This document shows, one piece after another, positions 20,853 through 27,799 of a stretch of DNA of 27,799 nucleotides (position 1 is its first letter; every line of letters begins with the position of its first letter). This DNA is from a virus: IMG/VR virus record IMGVR_UViG_3300020448_000031, positions 1-27,799 of that record, one strand, 5' to 3'. Under the pieces are notes generated by a model. It saw only the letters and a list, made by a program, of their open reading frames with translations. It was not told where the DNA came from and searched no databases. The translations under genes were made by a program, and so were the position numbers.

Positions 20853-23334
20853 TTTCTATACTAACCTTTGTTTAGTAGGTGATGACATTCTATACCGTGG
20901 GTATGAGGATGGTGAACCTGTGCAGTATAGAGAGAAGTCAAAACCAGTAATGTATCTGGTACCTGACGCTCAGTCTAAACCTTCCAAGTATAAAACTTTG
21001 GATGGTAGGAAAGCATACCCAAAGCAATTCGATGGTGCTAGAGAAGCACGTGACTTCCTCAGACAGTATGAGAATGCTGCTGGTTTAGAAGTGCATGGGT
21101 ATGAAAGATTCCTCTATCAACATATCGCTCAGAAGTTTACTTCTGATGTTGATTATGATATGACCAAGATGAAAATCTATACGATTGACATTGAGGTCGC
21201 ATGTGAAAATGGATTCCCTGATGTAGCAGCGTCTGCTGAGGAGATGCTATGCATTACTATAAAGGATTTCAATACAAAGAAGATCATCACGTGGGGAACA
21301 CGTGAGTATCAATCGAAGCACGAGTATCGTGTCTTCTGGACTGAAGCAGAGATGCTTGAGGACTTTGTACAATGGTGGGTGCAGAATACTCCTGACATTA
21401 TTACAGGATGGAACTGTAACCTATATGACATACCATATATCTGTCGTAGAGTTGAAAGAATACTAGGAGAGAAGTGGAAGAAGTCTCTGTCACCTTGGAA
21501 GAGGGTATATGACAGGGAGATTATCATTCAAGGACGTACGAATATTGCTTACGATCTTACTGGTGTTAACATCCTTGATTACCTAGACCTTTATAAGAAG
21601 TTTACTTACACTAACCAAGAGTCATACCGACTAGATCATATTGCTATGGTAGAGTTGGATGATGCTAAGTTAGACCACTCACAGTATGAAAACTTTAAAG
21701 ATTTCTATACTAATGACTGGGATCGTTTTGTAGAATACAACATACATGACGTTGATCTTGTTGACCGTCTGGAAGATAAGATGAAACTTGTTGAGTTGTG
21801 TGTTGCTATGGCATATGATGCTAAGGTTAACTTTACTGATGTGTATTCACAGGTGCGAGTCTGGGACACACTGATATATAATGACTTAAGTAAGATCAAT
21901 GTGGTAGTACCACCGAAAAGTAAGACAAAGAAAGATGACAAATACGCAGGAGCATATGTCAAGGAACCGAAACCTGGCATCTATGATTGGGTGGTCAGTT
22001 TTGACCTTAACAGTCTGTACCCTCACCTTATCATGCAGTACAACATCTCCCCAGAAACCCTCTGTGATAGAAGACACCCCACTGCCACAGTTGAAGGACT
22101 GCTCAGTCAGCGAGTACGGATCGATGGAGATTTTGCAGTGTGTGCCAACGGAGCACAATACCGCAAAGACATCCACGGATTCCTACCTCAGATGATGCAA
22201 CGCATCTATGATGAAAGGACAATATATAAGAAGAAGATGTTGGAGGCAAAACAGCAGTATGAAAAAGGACCAACCGAGCAACTCCGACGAGACATTGCTA
22301 AATTTAATAATGTCCAAATGGCAAGAAAAATCCAACTTAACTCTGCCTACGGTGCAATCGGTAACCAATACTTCAGGTATTACAATCTTGCGAACGCTGA
22401 AGCAATCACTCTCTCAGGACAAGTCGCAATCAGATGGATCGAAAACAAAGTAAACAATTATTTAAACAAAGTATTACAAACTGACGGAGAAGATTATGTT
22501 ATTGCTAGTGACACTGATTCTATTTACCTTAATCTTGGTCCTTTGGTACAAGCTGTATTCCCCAGTGGAGAGAAGGACGATCAGAGTACACTTAGTTTCC
22601 TTAAAAAGGTGTGCGATGTGGAACTTGATCGCTATATTGAGAGTGCTTATGAAGAGATGGCAACCTATGTAAATGCCTATGCTCAGAAGATGGTGATGAA
22701 GAGAGAAAACATTGCCAACAAGGGTATATGGACAGCAAAGAAGAGATATATTTTAAACGTATGGAATAGTGAGGGTGTGCAGTATGAGAAACCTAAGTTA
22801 AAGATGATGGGTATAGAGGCAGTCAAGTCTTCTACACCTATGCCATGTCGTACTGCTATTAAGGAAGCACTTAATGTTATTATGACAGGTAGTGAGAGTG
22901 ACACTCAGAAATATATCAAGGACTTCCGAGAGAAGTTTGAAGCTATGTCACCAGAAGAGGTGGCATTCCCTCGTGGTTGTAATAATATAGCAAAGAATAC
23001 ATCTAGTGCTACAATATATGGTAAGGGATGTCCCATGCATGTCAGGGGTGCTCTGTTATATAACTTCTACATTAAGAAGAGGAAGTTACATCATAAGTAT
23101 CCTGTCATACAGGAGGGTGAGAAGATAAAATACTTACATCTTCGTACACCTAACAAGATCAATGAGAATATTATCTCATTCTTCCAGACTCTTCCAAAAG
23201 AATTTGGGCTTGACGAATCAATTGATTATGATTTACAATTTGAGAAGAGTTTTCTTGCTCCTCTCAAAGCCATACTCGACACGATAGGTTGGGATGCAGA
23301 GAAAAAGAATACATTAGACGCACTTTGGTCATGA
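20845..23334 (+). CDS. gp43: gp43 DNA polymerase (family B)
   Basis: Replicative DNA polymerase with 3'-5' proofreading. The 829-aa protein (T4: 898) has exonuclease motif D115-I-E117, the 'YNIHDVDLV' exonuclease segment, polymerase motif A with D387 in 'SFDLNSLYP' (385-393), motif B 'KIQLNSAYG' at 495-503, and motif C D556-T-D558-S. The C-terminal tip ('[10 protein letters not shown]') resembles the usual clamp-binding end. The start codon is GTG, overlapping the preceding stop by eight bases; the next in-frame ATG would delete the first strands. No intein or split is present, so this is a single intact polymerase. Confidence 0.98.
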   Translation: MSDFYTNLCLVGDDILYRGYEDGEPVQYREKSKPVMYLVPDAQSKPSKYKTLDGRKAYPKQFDGAREARDFLRQYENAAGLEVHGYERFLYQHIAQKFTSDVDYDMTKMKIYTIDIEVACENGFPDVAASAEEMLCITIKDFNTKKIITWGTREYQSKHEYRVFWTEAEMLEDFVQWWVQNTPDIITGWNCNLYDIPYICRRVERILGEKWKKSLSPWKRVYDREIIIQGRTNIAYDLTGVNILDYLDLYKKFTYTNQESYRLDHIAMVELDDAKLDHSQYENFKDFYTNDWDRFVEYNIHDVDLVDRLEDKMKLVELCVAMAYDAKVNFTDVYSQVRVWDTLIYNDLSKINVVVPPKSKTKKDDKYAGAYVKEPKPGIYDWVVSFDLNSLYPHLIMQYNISPETLCDRRHPTATVEGLLSQRVRIDGDFAVCANGAQYRKDIHGFLPQMMQRIYDERTIYKKKMLEAKQQYEKGPTEQLRRDIAKFNNVQMARKIQLNSAYGAIGNQYFRYYNLANAEAITLSGQVAIRWIENKVNNYLNKVLQTDGEDYVIASDTDSIYLNLGPLVQAVFPSGEKDDQSTLSFLKKVCDVELDRYIESAYEEMATYVNAYAQKMVMKRENIANKGIWTAKKRYILNVWNSEGVQYEKPKLKMMGIEAVKSSTPMPCRTAIKEALNVIMTGSESDTQKYIKDFREKFEAMSPEEVAFPRGCNNIAKNTSSATIYGKGCPMHVRGALLYNFYIKKRKLHHKYPVIQEGEKIKYLHLRTPNKINENIISFFQTLPKEFGLDESIDYDLQFEKSFLAPLKAILDTIGWDAEKKNTLDALWS

Positions 23335-24338
23335 GTTTTTTAAAAGATATAGTAAAAGAGATAGACAATGAATACGCTGCTGTTGTTAGTGATGGTGTTG
23401 CTGCTGGTGACACTAGTGGTTATATCGACACAGGTTCGTACATCTTTAATGGACTTGTCTCAGGTTCAATCCACAAAGGGGTTCCAGGAAACAAAATCAC
23501 TGCTATTGCAGGTGAATCAAGCACAGGCAAAACGTTTTTCTGTCTTGGTATCGTACGTCATTTCCTCGAATCTAATCCTGATGGTGGGGTTATTTATTTT
23601 GAGTCTGAAAGTGCGATAAGTAAGGACTTGATTGAGGATCGAGACATCGATTCCAGTCGTATGATACTGGTACCAGTCAATACTGTCCAAGAGTTTAGGA
23701 CACAAGCAATCAAAGTGCTTGACAAATATATGTCCGAGAAGAATCAACCACCTATGATGATGGTACTTGATTCACTTGGTATGCTATCCACTTCTAAGGA
23801 GATGGAAGACAGTGAAGCAGGTAAAGAGACAAGAGATATGACACGTGCTCAGGTAGTTAAAGCTATCTTCCGTGTGTTGACTTTGAAACTTGGTAAAGCA
23901 AATGTTCCTTTAATAGTTACCAACCATACATATGATGTGGTGGGTGCATATATGCCTACCAAAGAGATGGGTGGAGGATCAGGACTTAAGTATGCTGCAT
24001 CCAATATCATCTACCTTAGCAAGTCTAAGGAGAAGGATGGTAAGGAAGTAGTAGGTAACATTATTAAAGCTAAACTTGCTAAGTCAAGGTTGGCGAAGGA
24101 GAATTCTCAAGTGGCGATTCGATTATATTATGACAACCGTGGGTTGGATCGTTACTATGGTCTGTTAGAATTGGGAGAAAAGTATGGAGTCTTCGAGCGA
24201 AAGGGTAATAGAATTGTCATTGGAGATGATTCTGTATATCCATCGGTTGTATATAAAGACCCCGAAAAATACATCACCCCCGAAATTTTACAAGCACTAG
24301 ATGAGTGTGCAGAGAAAGAGTTTTCCTATGGATCTTAA
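23331..24338 (+). CDS. uvsX: UvsX recombinase (RecA/Rad51-like)
   Basis: Strand-exchange protein for recombination-dependent replication and repair. The 335-aa protein (T4: about 390) has Walker A GESSTGKT at 61-68, '[11 protein letters not shown]' after it, Walker B MVLDS at 144-148, and DNA-binding loops around '[15 protein letters not shown]'. The start at 23331 ([12 protein letters not shown]) overlaps the polymerase stop by ATGA; the frame extends further up without need. It is shorter than T4 UvsX mainly at the C terminus, as in other cyanophages. The end overlaps the next oxygenase by 11 bases. Confidence 0.96.
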   Translation: MSFLKDIVKEIDNEYAAVVSDGVAAGDTSGYIDTGSYIFNGLVSGSIHKGVPGNKITAIAGESSTGKTFFCLGIVRHFLESNPDGGVIYFESESAISKDLIEDRDIDSSRMILVPVNTVQEFRTQAIKVLDKYMSEKNQPPMMMVLDSLGMLSTSKEMEDSEAGKETRDMTRAQVVKAIFRVLTLKLGKANVPLIVTNHTYDVVGAYMPTKEMGGGSGLKYAASNIIYLSKSKEKDGKEVVGNIIKAKLAKSRLAKENSQVAIRLYYDNRGLDRYYGLLELGEKYGVFERKGNRIVIGDDSVYPSVVYKDPEKYITPEILQALDECAEKEFSYGS

Positions 24339-24894
24339 GGATTATATCGTCACCTATGATGACGTACTTGACGAGAATGTATGCAAGAATGCCATTGAGT
24401 TTTTCAATGAGGATCCAGGCATCGTCACTAGATTTGACGCTAAGATGTGTGGTTTCTCATCTATTAACTTAACTGAGCAGTGTGAGGTCAAGAAGAATAC
24501 CAAGTGGGAACCTGTTAATCAACAGATCATACTAGCAATCAAAGAATGTGGTGAGAGATACATCAAAGACGTTGATTGTGAAAGGTATTGGCCCCAAAAG
24601 AATGCACTTGAGCAAGTCAAGATCAATAAGTATCAACATAAGACAGAGGATAGGTTTGATCGTCACATTGACGTTGGAGATCATAACTCTGCAAGGAGAT
24701 TTCTTACCTATGTCATCTACTTGAATACTGTTGAAGAAGGTGGAGCAACATATTTCAATGACATAGATGTTGAAATTACTGCAAAGTGTGGTAGAGTAGT
24801 GATGTTCCCTTCTACGTGGACATACCCACATACCTACTGTGCACCTAAAGGTGAAGACAAGTATGCAGTATCCACCTACTTACATTATACATGA
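24328..24894 (+). CDS. 2OG-Fe(II) oxygenase, prolyl-4-hydroxylase type
   Basis: A 188-aa P4H-like dioxygenase from ATG 24328 (an upstream in-frame ATG lies inside uvsX). The iron site is H113-I-D115 in '[12 protein letters not shown]', distal H168 in '[11 protein letters not shown]', and K178 in '[10 protein letters not shown]' is the 2OG lysine. '[16 protein letters not shown]' matches the oxygenase at 19472, but here the canonical HxD is kept. Inserted between UvsX and gp41, overlapping both, so it is expressed with the replisome. Replication proteins or host factors are possible substrates; nothing in the sequence decides. Confidence 0.86.
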   Translation: MDLKDYIVTYDDVLDENVCKNAIEFFNEDPGIVTRFDAKMCGFSSINLTEQCEVKKNTKWEPVNQQIILAIKECGERYIKDVDCERYWPQKNALEQVKINKYQHKTEDRFDRHIDVGDHNSARRFLTYVIYLNTVEEGGATYFNDIDVEITAKCGRVVMFPSTWTYPHTYCAPKGEDKYAVSTYLHYT

Positions 24895-26261
24895 CCTTAA
24901 AGATTGAAGAGATCACCTTAAGTAAACTCATCCTTGATGAGACATATACTAGGAAGGTCTTACCTTTTATAAAGGATGATTACTTTGACACACAATCACA
25001 TAAGATACTTTTTAGTACCTTATCTGATTATGTTAATAAGTTTGAGACCACACCCGAACCCAATGCCCTAAAGATAGAAGTAGAGAAACGTCGGGACATC
25101 TCCGAGGAAATATACAAGGAGGTTGAGCAGTTTCTTAATAATTTAGATAGGGATGCGTATAACGAGGACTGGTTAGTCGAGACCACTGAGAAGTGGTGTA
25201 AAGAAAAGGCAATTTACCTTGCCTTAATGGAGTCTGTCAAGATTGCTGACGGACAAGATAAAACACGTACGAAAGATGCCATTCCGTCTATCATGTCGGA
25301 AGCTATTGGTGTGTGTTTTGATGATCATGTTGGACACGATTACATACTAGATTCTGATGACAGATACGACTTCTATCACAAGAAGGAAGAGAAGATACCC
25401 TTTGATATCGAGTATCTTAACAAGATTACCAAAGGTGGTTTACCTAATAAGACTCTTAACATCGCACTTGCTGGTACGGGTGTCGGGAAGTCTTTATTCA
25501 TGTGCCATATGGCTAGCTCCGTGTTGTTACAAGGCAGGAACGTACTCTACATTACAATGGAGATGGCAGAGGAGAAGATTGCTGAACGAGTTGATGCCAA
25601 CCTTTTGGACATCCCAATCCAATCACTCAACGACCCACTCCTCAGCAAAGAAAAGTACGCCTCCAAGTTGCTTCAGTTAACTAAGAAGACACAAGGTAAA
25701 CTAATCATCAAGGAGTATCCCACAGCATCTGCACATGTGGGTCACTTTAAGGCACTCTTAAATGAGTTGTCTATGAAGAAGGGATTCAGTCCTGATATTA
25801 TATTTGTGGACTACCTAAACATCTGTGCCTCAGCAAGGTACAAAGGAACTATTGTAAATTCTTATACTTATGTCAAAGCGATTGCAGAAGAGTTACGAGG
25901 ACTCGCTGTCGAATTCAATCTCCCGATTGTATCTGCCACTCAAACTACTCGTGCTGGGTTTGGTAGTAGCGATCCTGATCTCACAGATACCTCTGAGTCT
26001 TTCGGACTACCTGCTACTGCTGACCTTATGTTCGCTCTTATATCAAATGAGGAAATGGAGGAGCTAGGTCAGATAATGGTCAAGCAGTTGAAGAATAGAT
26101 ACAATGATCCTACAATGTATAAGAGATTCGTTGTAGGTATTGACAGAGCTAAGATGAGGCTGTATGATTGTGATCAGGGAGCACAAGATGACATCATCGA
26201 TGCAGGTGATATTGAACCTGCCACCGACACTAAAAAAACATTCGAGGGATTTAAGATCTAA
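24891..26261 (+). CDS. gp41: gp41 replicative DNA helicase (DnaB-like)
   Basis: Hexameric 5'-3' helicase that unwinds the fork and works with primase. The 456-aa protein (T4: 475) has an N-terminal helical domain, Walker A AGTGVGKS at 194-201, 'YITMEMAEEKIAERV' (DnaB H1a region, 221-235), Walker B with D308 in 'DIIFVDYLN', and a 'VSATQTTR' segment typical of DnaB motif H3. The C terminus is acidic. It overlaps the oxygenase by ATGA and the next gene by one base (TAATG). Identity is secure. Confidence 0.96.
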   Translation: MTLKIEEITLSKLILDETYTRKVLPFIKDDYFDTQSHKILFSTLSDYVNKFETTPEPNALKIEVEKRRDISEEIYKEVEQFLNNLDRDAYNEDWLVETTEKWCKEKAIYLALMESVKIADGQDKTRTKDAIPSIMSEAIGVCFDDHVGHDYILDSDDRYDFYHKKEEKIPFDIEYLNKITKGGLPNKTLNIALAGTGVGKSLFMCHMASSVLLQGRNVLYITMEMAEEKIAERVDANLLDIPIQSLNDPLLSKEKYASKLLQLTKKTQGKLIIKEYPTASAHVGHFKALLNELSMKKGFSPDIIFVDYLNICASARYKGTIVNSYTYVKAIAEELRGLAVEFNLPIVSATQTTRAGFGSSDPDLTDTSESFGLPATADLMFALISNEEMEELGQIMVKQLKNRYNDPTMYKRFVVGIDRAKMRLYDCDQGAQDDIIDAGDIEPATDTKKTFEGFKI

Positions 26262-26911
26262 TGGCTGATAAGACTTTTACAAATGAACCTGGTGCTAATT
26301 ACGAACAGGACAAGGCAGCAGAAGAGATATCTAATGCTGCTAGAGACAAGGTAGATGATGCTAAGGACAAAGGACAAGATGTCTATGACAAGACTGCTAA
26401 GACACCAGAAGAGCAGTCTAAAAACATGGGTACTGCCCACAAGAGTAAGAAGATCCTAGATGAAAAGATTAAAGACAAGAACAAGAAGGGTAAGAAACCT
26501 ACGAAATTTGAGATTGATCTTGATAACTATACAGACTTTGTGGATCGTGTTACTAGTCCACCAAGTAAGGACTTTAATGCACTACTTGCAAGATACGGTG
26601 AGTTAAAAGGTGCTGGATGTGACATTGCTAGACTAGATACTGCTGCATCAGGATTATGCTCAGAGTCTGGTGAGTTTATGGAGATTGTTAAGAAGTTAAA
26701 GTTTCAAGGTAAGCCATATAATGATGCACAGAAAGAGCATCTAACCAAAGAGTTGGGTGATATTATCTGGTATGCCGCACAAGCATCATTAGCATTAGGA
26801 GTTAGACTCGATGAGGTTATATATACTAACACTCTGAAGTTAGCAGCACGTTACCCTAATCAAATGTTTGAGGTGGGATACTCAGAGAATAGAGCACCTG
26901 GTGACATATAA
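26261..26911 (+). CDS. MazG-like nucleotide pyrophosphohydrolase with charged N-terminal extension
   Basis: A 216-aa protein in two parts. Residues 1-80 are highly charged, almost free of hydrophobic clusters, with repeated Asp-Lys steps such as 'ARDKVDDAKDKGQDVYDKT', resembling disordered LEA-type sequence. Residues 85-210 are an all-alpha MazG-type domain: E135-S-G-E138 and E141 for metal, 'KFQGKPYND', then E164-x-x-D167 in 'ELGDIIWYAAQ', and 'EVIYTNTLKLAARYP'. MazG enzymes hydrolyse nucleoside triphosphates or (p)ppGpp-like alarmones, which could keep host metabolism favourable or clean the dNTP pool beside gp41. It is longer than the simple MazG of many cyanophages because of the extension. 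Confidence 0.85.
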   Translation: MADKTFTNEPGANYEQDKAAEEISNAARDKVDDAKDKGQDVYDKTAKTPEEQSKNMGTAHKSKKILDEKIKDKNKKGKKPTKFEIDLDNYTDFVDRVTSPPSKDFNALLARYGELKGAGCDIARLDTAASGLCSESGEFMEIVKKLKFQGKPYNDAQKEHLTKELGDIIWYAAQASLALGVRLDEVIYTNTLKLAARYPNQMFEVGYSENRAPGDI

Positions 26912-27093
26912 TGGCACAAGAACCATACACACATGGTAATCTATCGGTTGTGGTACCGATGGATGACATGAAAGACATTCTTAAACAGATGTGGAAGTCA
27001 CGTTCCACTGAACCTAGAATGGGTGAGTTGTACAAGAAGTACCATCATCTTGTAGAGCTTGCAGACATAGATCCAAACCCCTGTGATATCTAA
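26911..27093 (+). CDS. 60-aa hypothetical protein
   Basis: Small soluble protein linking the MazG-like gene (TAATG) and the last oxygenase (11-base overlap). It shows a strand 'NLSVVVPMDDMKDILKQMW', then a helix 'GELYKKYHHLVELADI'. I recognise no family. The tight overlaps on both sides support it as a real gene. Confidence 0.65.
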   Translation: MAQEPYTHGNLSVVVPMDDMKDILKQMWKSRSTEPRMGELYKKYHHLVELADIDPNPCDI

Positions 27094-27616
27094 TCCTTTG
27101 AGAATAGTTGATGACTTTTTAGATTCTGATTCACACCTTAAAATAAAGGAGAGTCTAGAGTATAAAGATTTCTGGACATACGATCCTTGTATAGCAGGTA
27201 GTATGTCAGATCAGATTAAAGATGGTCAGTTATGCCATCTGTTTTTCTTTGAGATGTATAGGTCACCACATATAGAGGTATTGTTTCCTATCATAGGTAG
27301 GATAAAACCTATGGCAATCTGGAGGATCAAAGCAAATCTTCAACTGCATGGTGGAGAGGAAGGATATAAAAGCAACTGGCACTATGACTTTACAGGTGAT
27401 GGATATCCTGTAGAAGATATGACGACTGCCATATACTATGTCAATAGTAACAATGGATACACTGAGTTTGAGAATGATACTATAGTACCATCGGTTTCCA
27501 ACCGTATGGTATTCTTCCCTAGTAACCTGAAGCACAGAGGAGTCAATGCTACCAACGTTAAGTGTCGTTATGTCATCAATTTCAATTATTTCACAATGAA
27601 GCTTGACAAGAGTTGA
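27083..27616 (+). CDS. 2OG-Fe(II) oxygenase, prolyl-hydroxylase-like
   Basis: A 177-aa dioxygenase starting at GTG 27083 inside the previous gene; TTG 27098 is an alternative. The iron site is H100-Y-D102 in 'NWHYDFTGDG', followed by 'TTAIYYVNSNNGYTEFE', 'RMVFFPSNLKHRG' with distal H151, and R162 in 'CRYVINFNYF' for 2-oxoglutarate. It is the seventh oxygenase of the window and closes the replisome operon before the promoter and structured region. Its N-terminal half ('LRIVDDFLDSDSH') resembles the start of other phage P4H-like proteins. Confidence 0.84.
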   Translation: MISNPLRIVDDFLDSDSHLKIKESLEYKDFWTYDPCIAGSMSDQIKDGQLCHLFFFEMYRSPHIEVLFPIIGRIKPMAIWRIKANLQLHGGEEGYKSNWHYDFTGDGYPVEDMTTAIYYVNSNNGYTEFENDTIVPSVSNRMVFFPSNLKHRGVNATNVKCRYVINFNYFTMKLDKS

Positions 27617-27638
27617 CAGAGGGTGTATATTATAAATG
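27603..27638 (+). promoter_or_regulatory. Sigma70-type promoter with overlapping late-type box
   Basis: TTGACA at 27603-27608, a 17-base spacer and TATATT at 27626-27631 (5 of 6 to the consensus). A second TTGACA lies at 27613-27618. TATAAATG at 27631-27638 matches the T4 late box at 7 of 8 positions, so the next transcript may be made both early and late. It overlaps the end of the last oxygenase gene and faces the structured leader. Confidence 0.65.
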
Positions 27639-27698
27639 TGCTGATCACACATCGGGAGTGACTGAATAAACTTACTGGCATTTTGCTGGTTAAGGTGA

Positions 27699-27755
27699 TG
27701 AGACACAGGTGGTGCTGCTGACGCAAGTCAGAACCGACCTACCAGTCGGGTCTCA
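27699..27755 (+). ncRNA. Predicted three-way-junction RNA in the leader of the next gene
   Basis: Three nested pairings fit without conflict. P1 is TGAGAC (27699-27704) with GTCTCA (27750-27755). P2 is CTGAC (27718-27722) with GTCAG (27727-27731) around a GCAA tetraloop. P3 is CCGAC (27734-27738) with GTCGG (27745-27749) around CTACCA. It lies in the 5' leader of the next gene, downstream of a strong promoter. It does not match the glnA or cobalamin riboswitch sequences as I remember them. The class is unknown and it may be a cis-regulator or a small RNA. Confidence 0.5.
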
Positions 27756-27761
27756 GGCAGA

Positions 27762-27799
27762 GTGAAAATTACTTACTGTAGTAATGCCTCGCTCTTGTT
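27762..27799 (+). CDS. Possible start of the next gene (truncated by window end)
   Basis: The frame from GTG 27762 (MKITYCSNASLL) is open to the window end and reads like a protein start. An alternative ATG at 27784 in another frame (MPRSC) is also open. No clear ribosome site distinguishes them. A weak inverted repeat, ATTACT with AGTAAT, covers 27768-27785. Too short to identify. Confidence 0.25.
   Translation, partial: MKITYCSNASLL

Noticed and set aside
27263-27706. Minus-strand frame of 147 codons at the right end
   Set aside because: Opposite a well-supported oxygenase and the structured leader; no recognisable protein features.
27699-27755. Identification as a tRNA or a known riboswitch
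   Set aside because: No acceptor stem, anticodon arm or TTC loop is present, and the remembered consensus of glnA and cobalamin riboswitches does not fit.

Overview
The window looks like part of the genome of a lytic, T4-like myovirus infecting marine picocyanobacteria (a Synechococcus or Prochlorococcus cyanomyovirus). The evidence is a full T4-type replication and recombination set (gp47, gp46, gp45, gp44, gp62, RegA, gp43, UvsX, gp41) interleaved with genes typical of cyanomyoviruses: a CobS-like AAA+ ATPase, an Hsp20 chaperone, a MazG-like pyrophosphohydrolase, many 2-oxoglutarate/Fe(II) oxygenases, and a small protein resembling a cyanobacterial/plant family (DUF3110). Genes are tightly packed and mostly overlap by ATGA or TAATG junctions. 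No tRNA, insertion sequence or CRISPR array was seen.

Layout. (1) 1-3739: the end of an unknown gene, an oxygenase, and the gp47 / DUF3110-like / gp46 recombination nuclease block, closed by a hairpin at 3824-3846. (2) 3851-8643: a block opened and re-initiated by two near-identical leaders. Each leader precedes one half of a putative AAA+/VWA pair: a metallopeptidase-VWA protein of CobT-like layout and the CobS-like ATPase. A cupin, a 37-aa protein, a possible endonuclease V-like protein and a DUF3310 protein complete the block. (3) 8636-13374: sliding clamp gp45, clamp loader gp44 and gp62 and repressor RegA, with a 27-aa membrane peptide, two tandem oxygenases and a Dam methylase inserted between gp44 and gp62. 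(4) 13376-16282: small membrane or unknown proteins, one oxygenase and a 293-aa membrane-anchored protein. (5) 16173-18067, minus strand: three exported proteins. The last lacks a normal start codon and overlaps the plus-strand gene tail to tail by 110 bp. (6) 18068-18228: a divergent control region with a palindrome, a T4-type late promoter and a UUCG hairpin in front of hsp20. (7) 18229-20852: Hsp20, membrane proteins, an oxygenase, a ribbon-helix-helix-like protein and two tandem, related, probably Sm-fold proteins. (8) 20845-27616: gp43, UvsX, oxygenase, gp41, a MazG-like protein with a charged N-terminal extension, a 60-aa protein and another oxygenase. (9) 27617-27799: a promoter and a structured leader (predicted three-way junction) before the next gene.

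How it works together. gp43, gp41, gp45, gp44/62 and UvsX form the core of a T4-type replisome and recombination-dependent replication machine. gp46/47 resects DNA ends, RegA tunes translation of replication mRNAs, and Dam modifies the DNA. The seven oxygenases and one cupin sit in the joints of these operons rather than in one island. The strongest candidates for something undescribed are the co-regulated AAA+/VWA-metallopeptidase pair, the minus-strand exported-protein operon with its unconventional start, and the structured leader at the right end.
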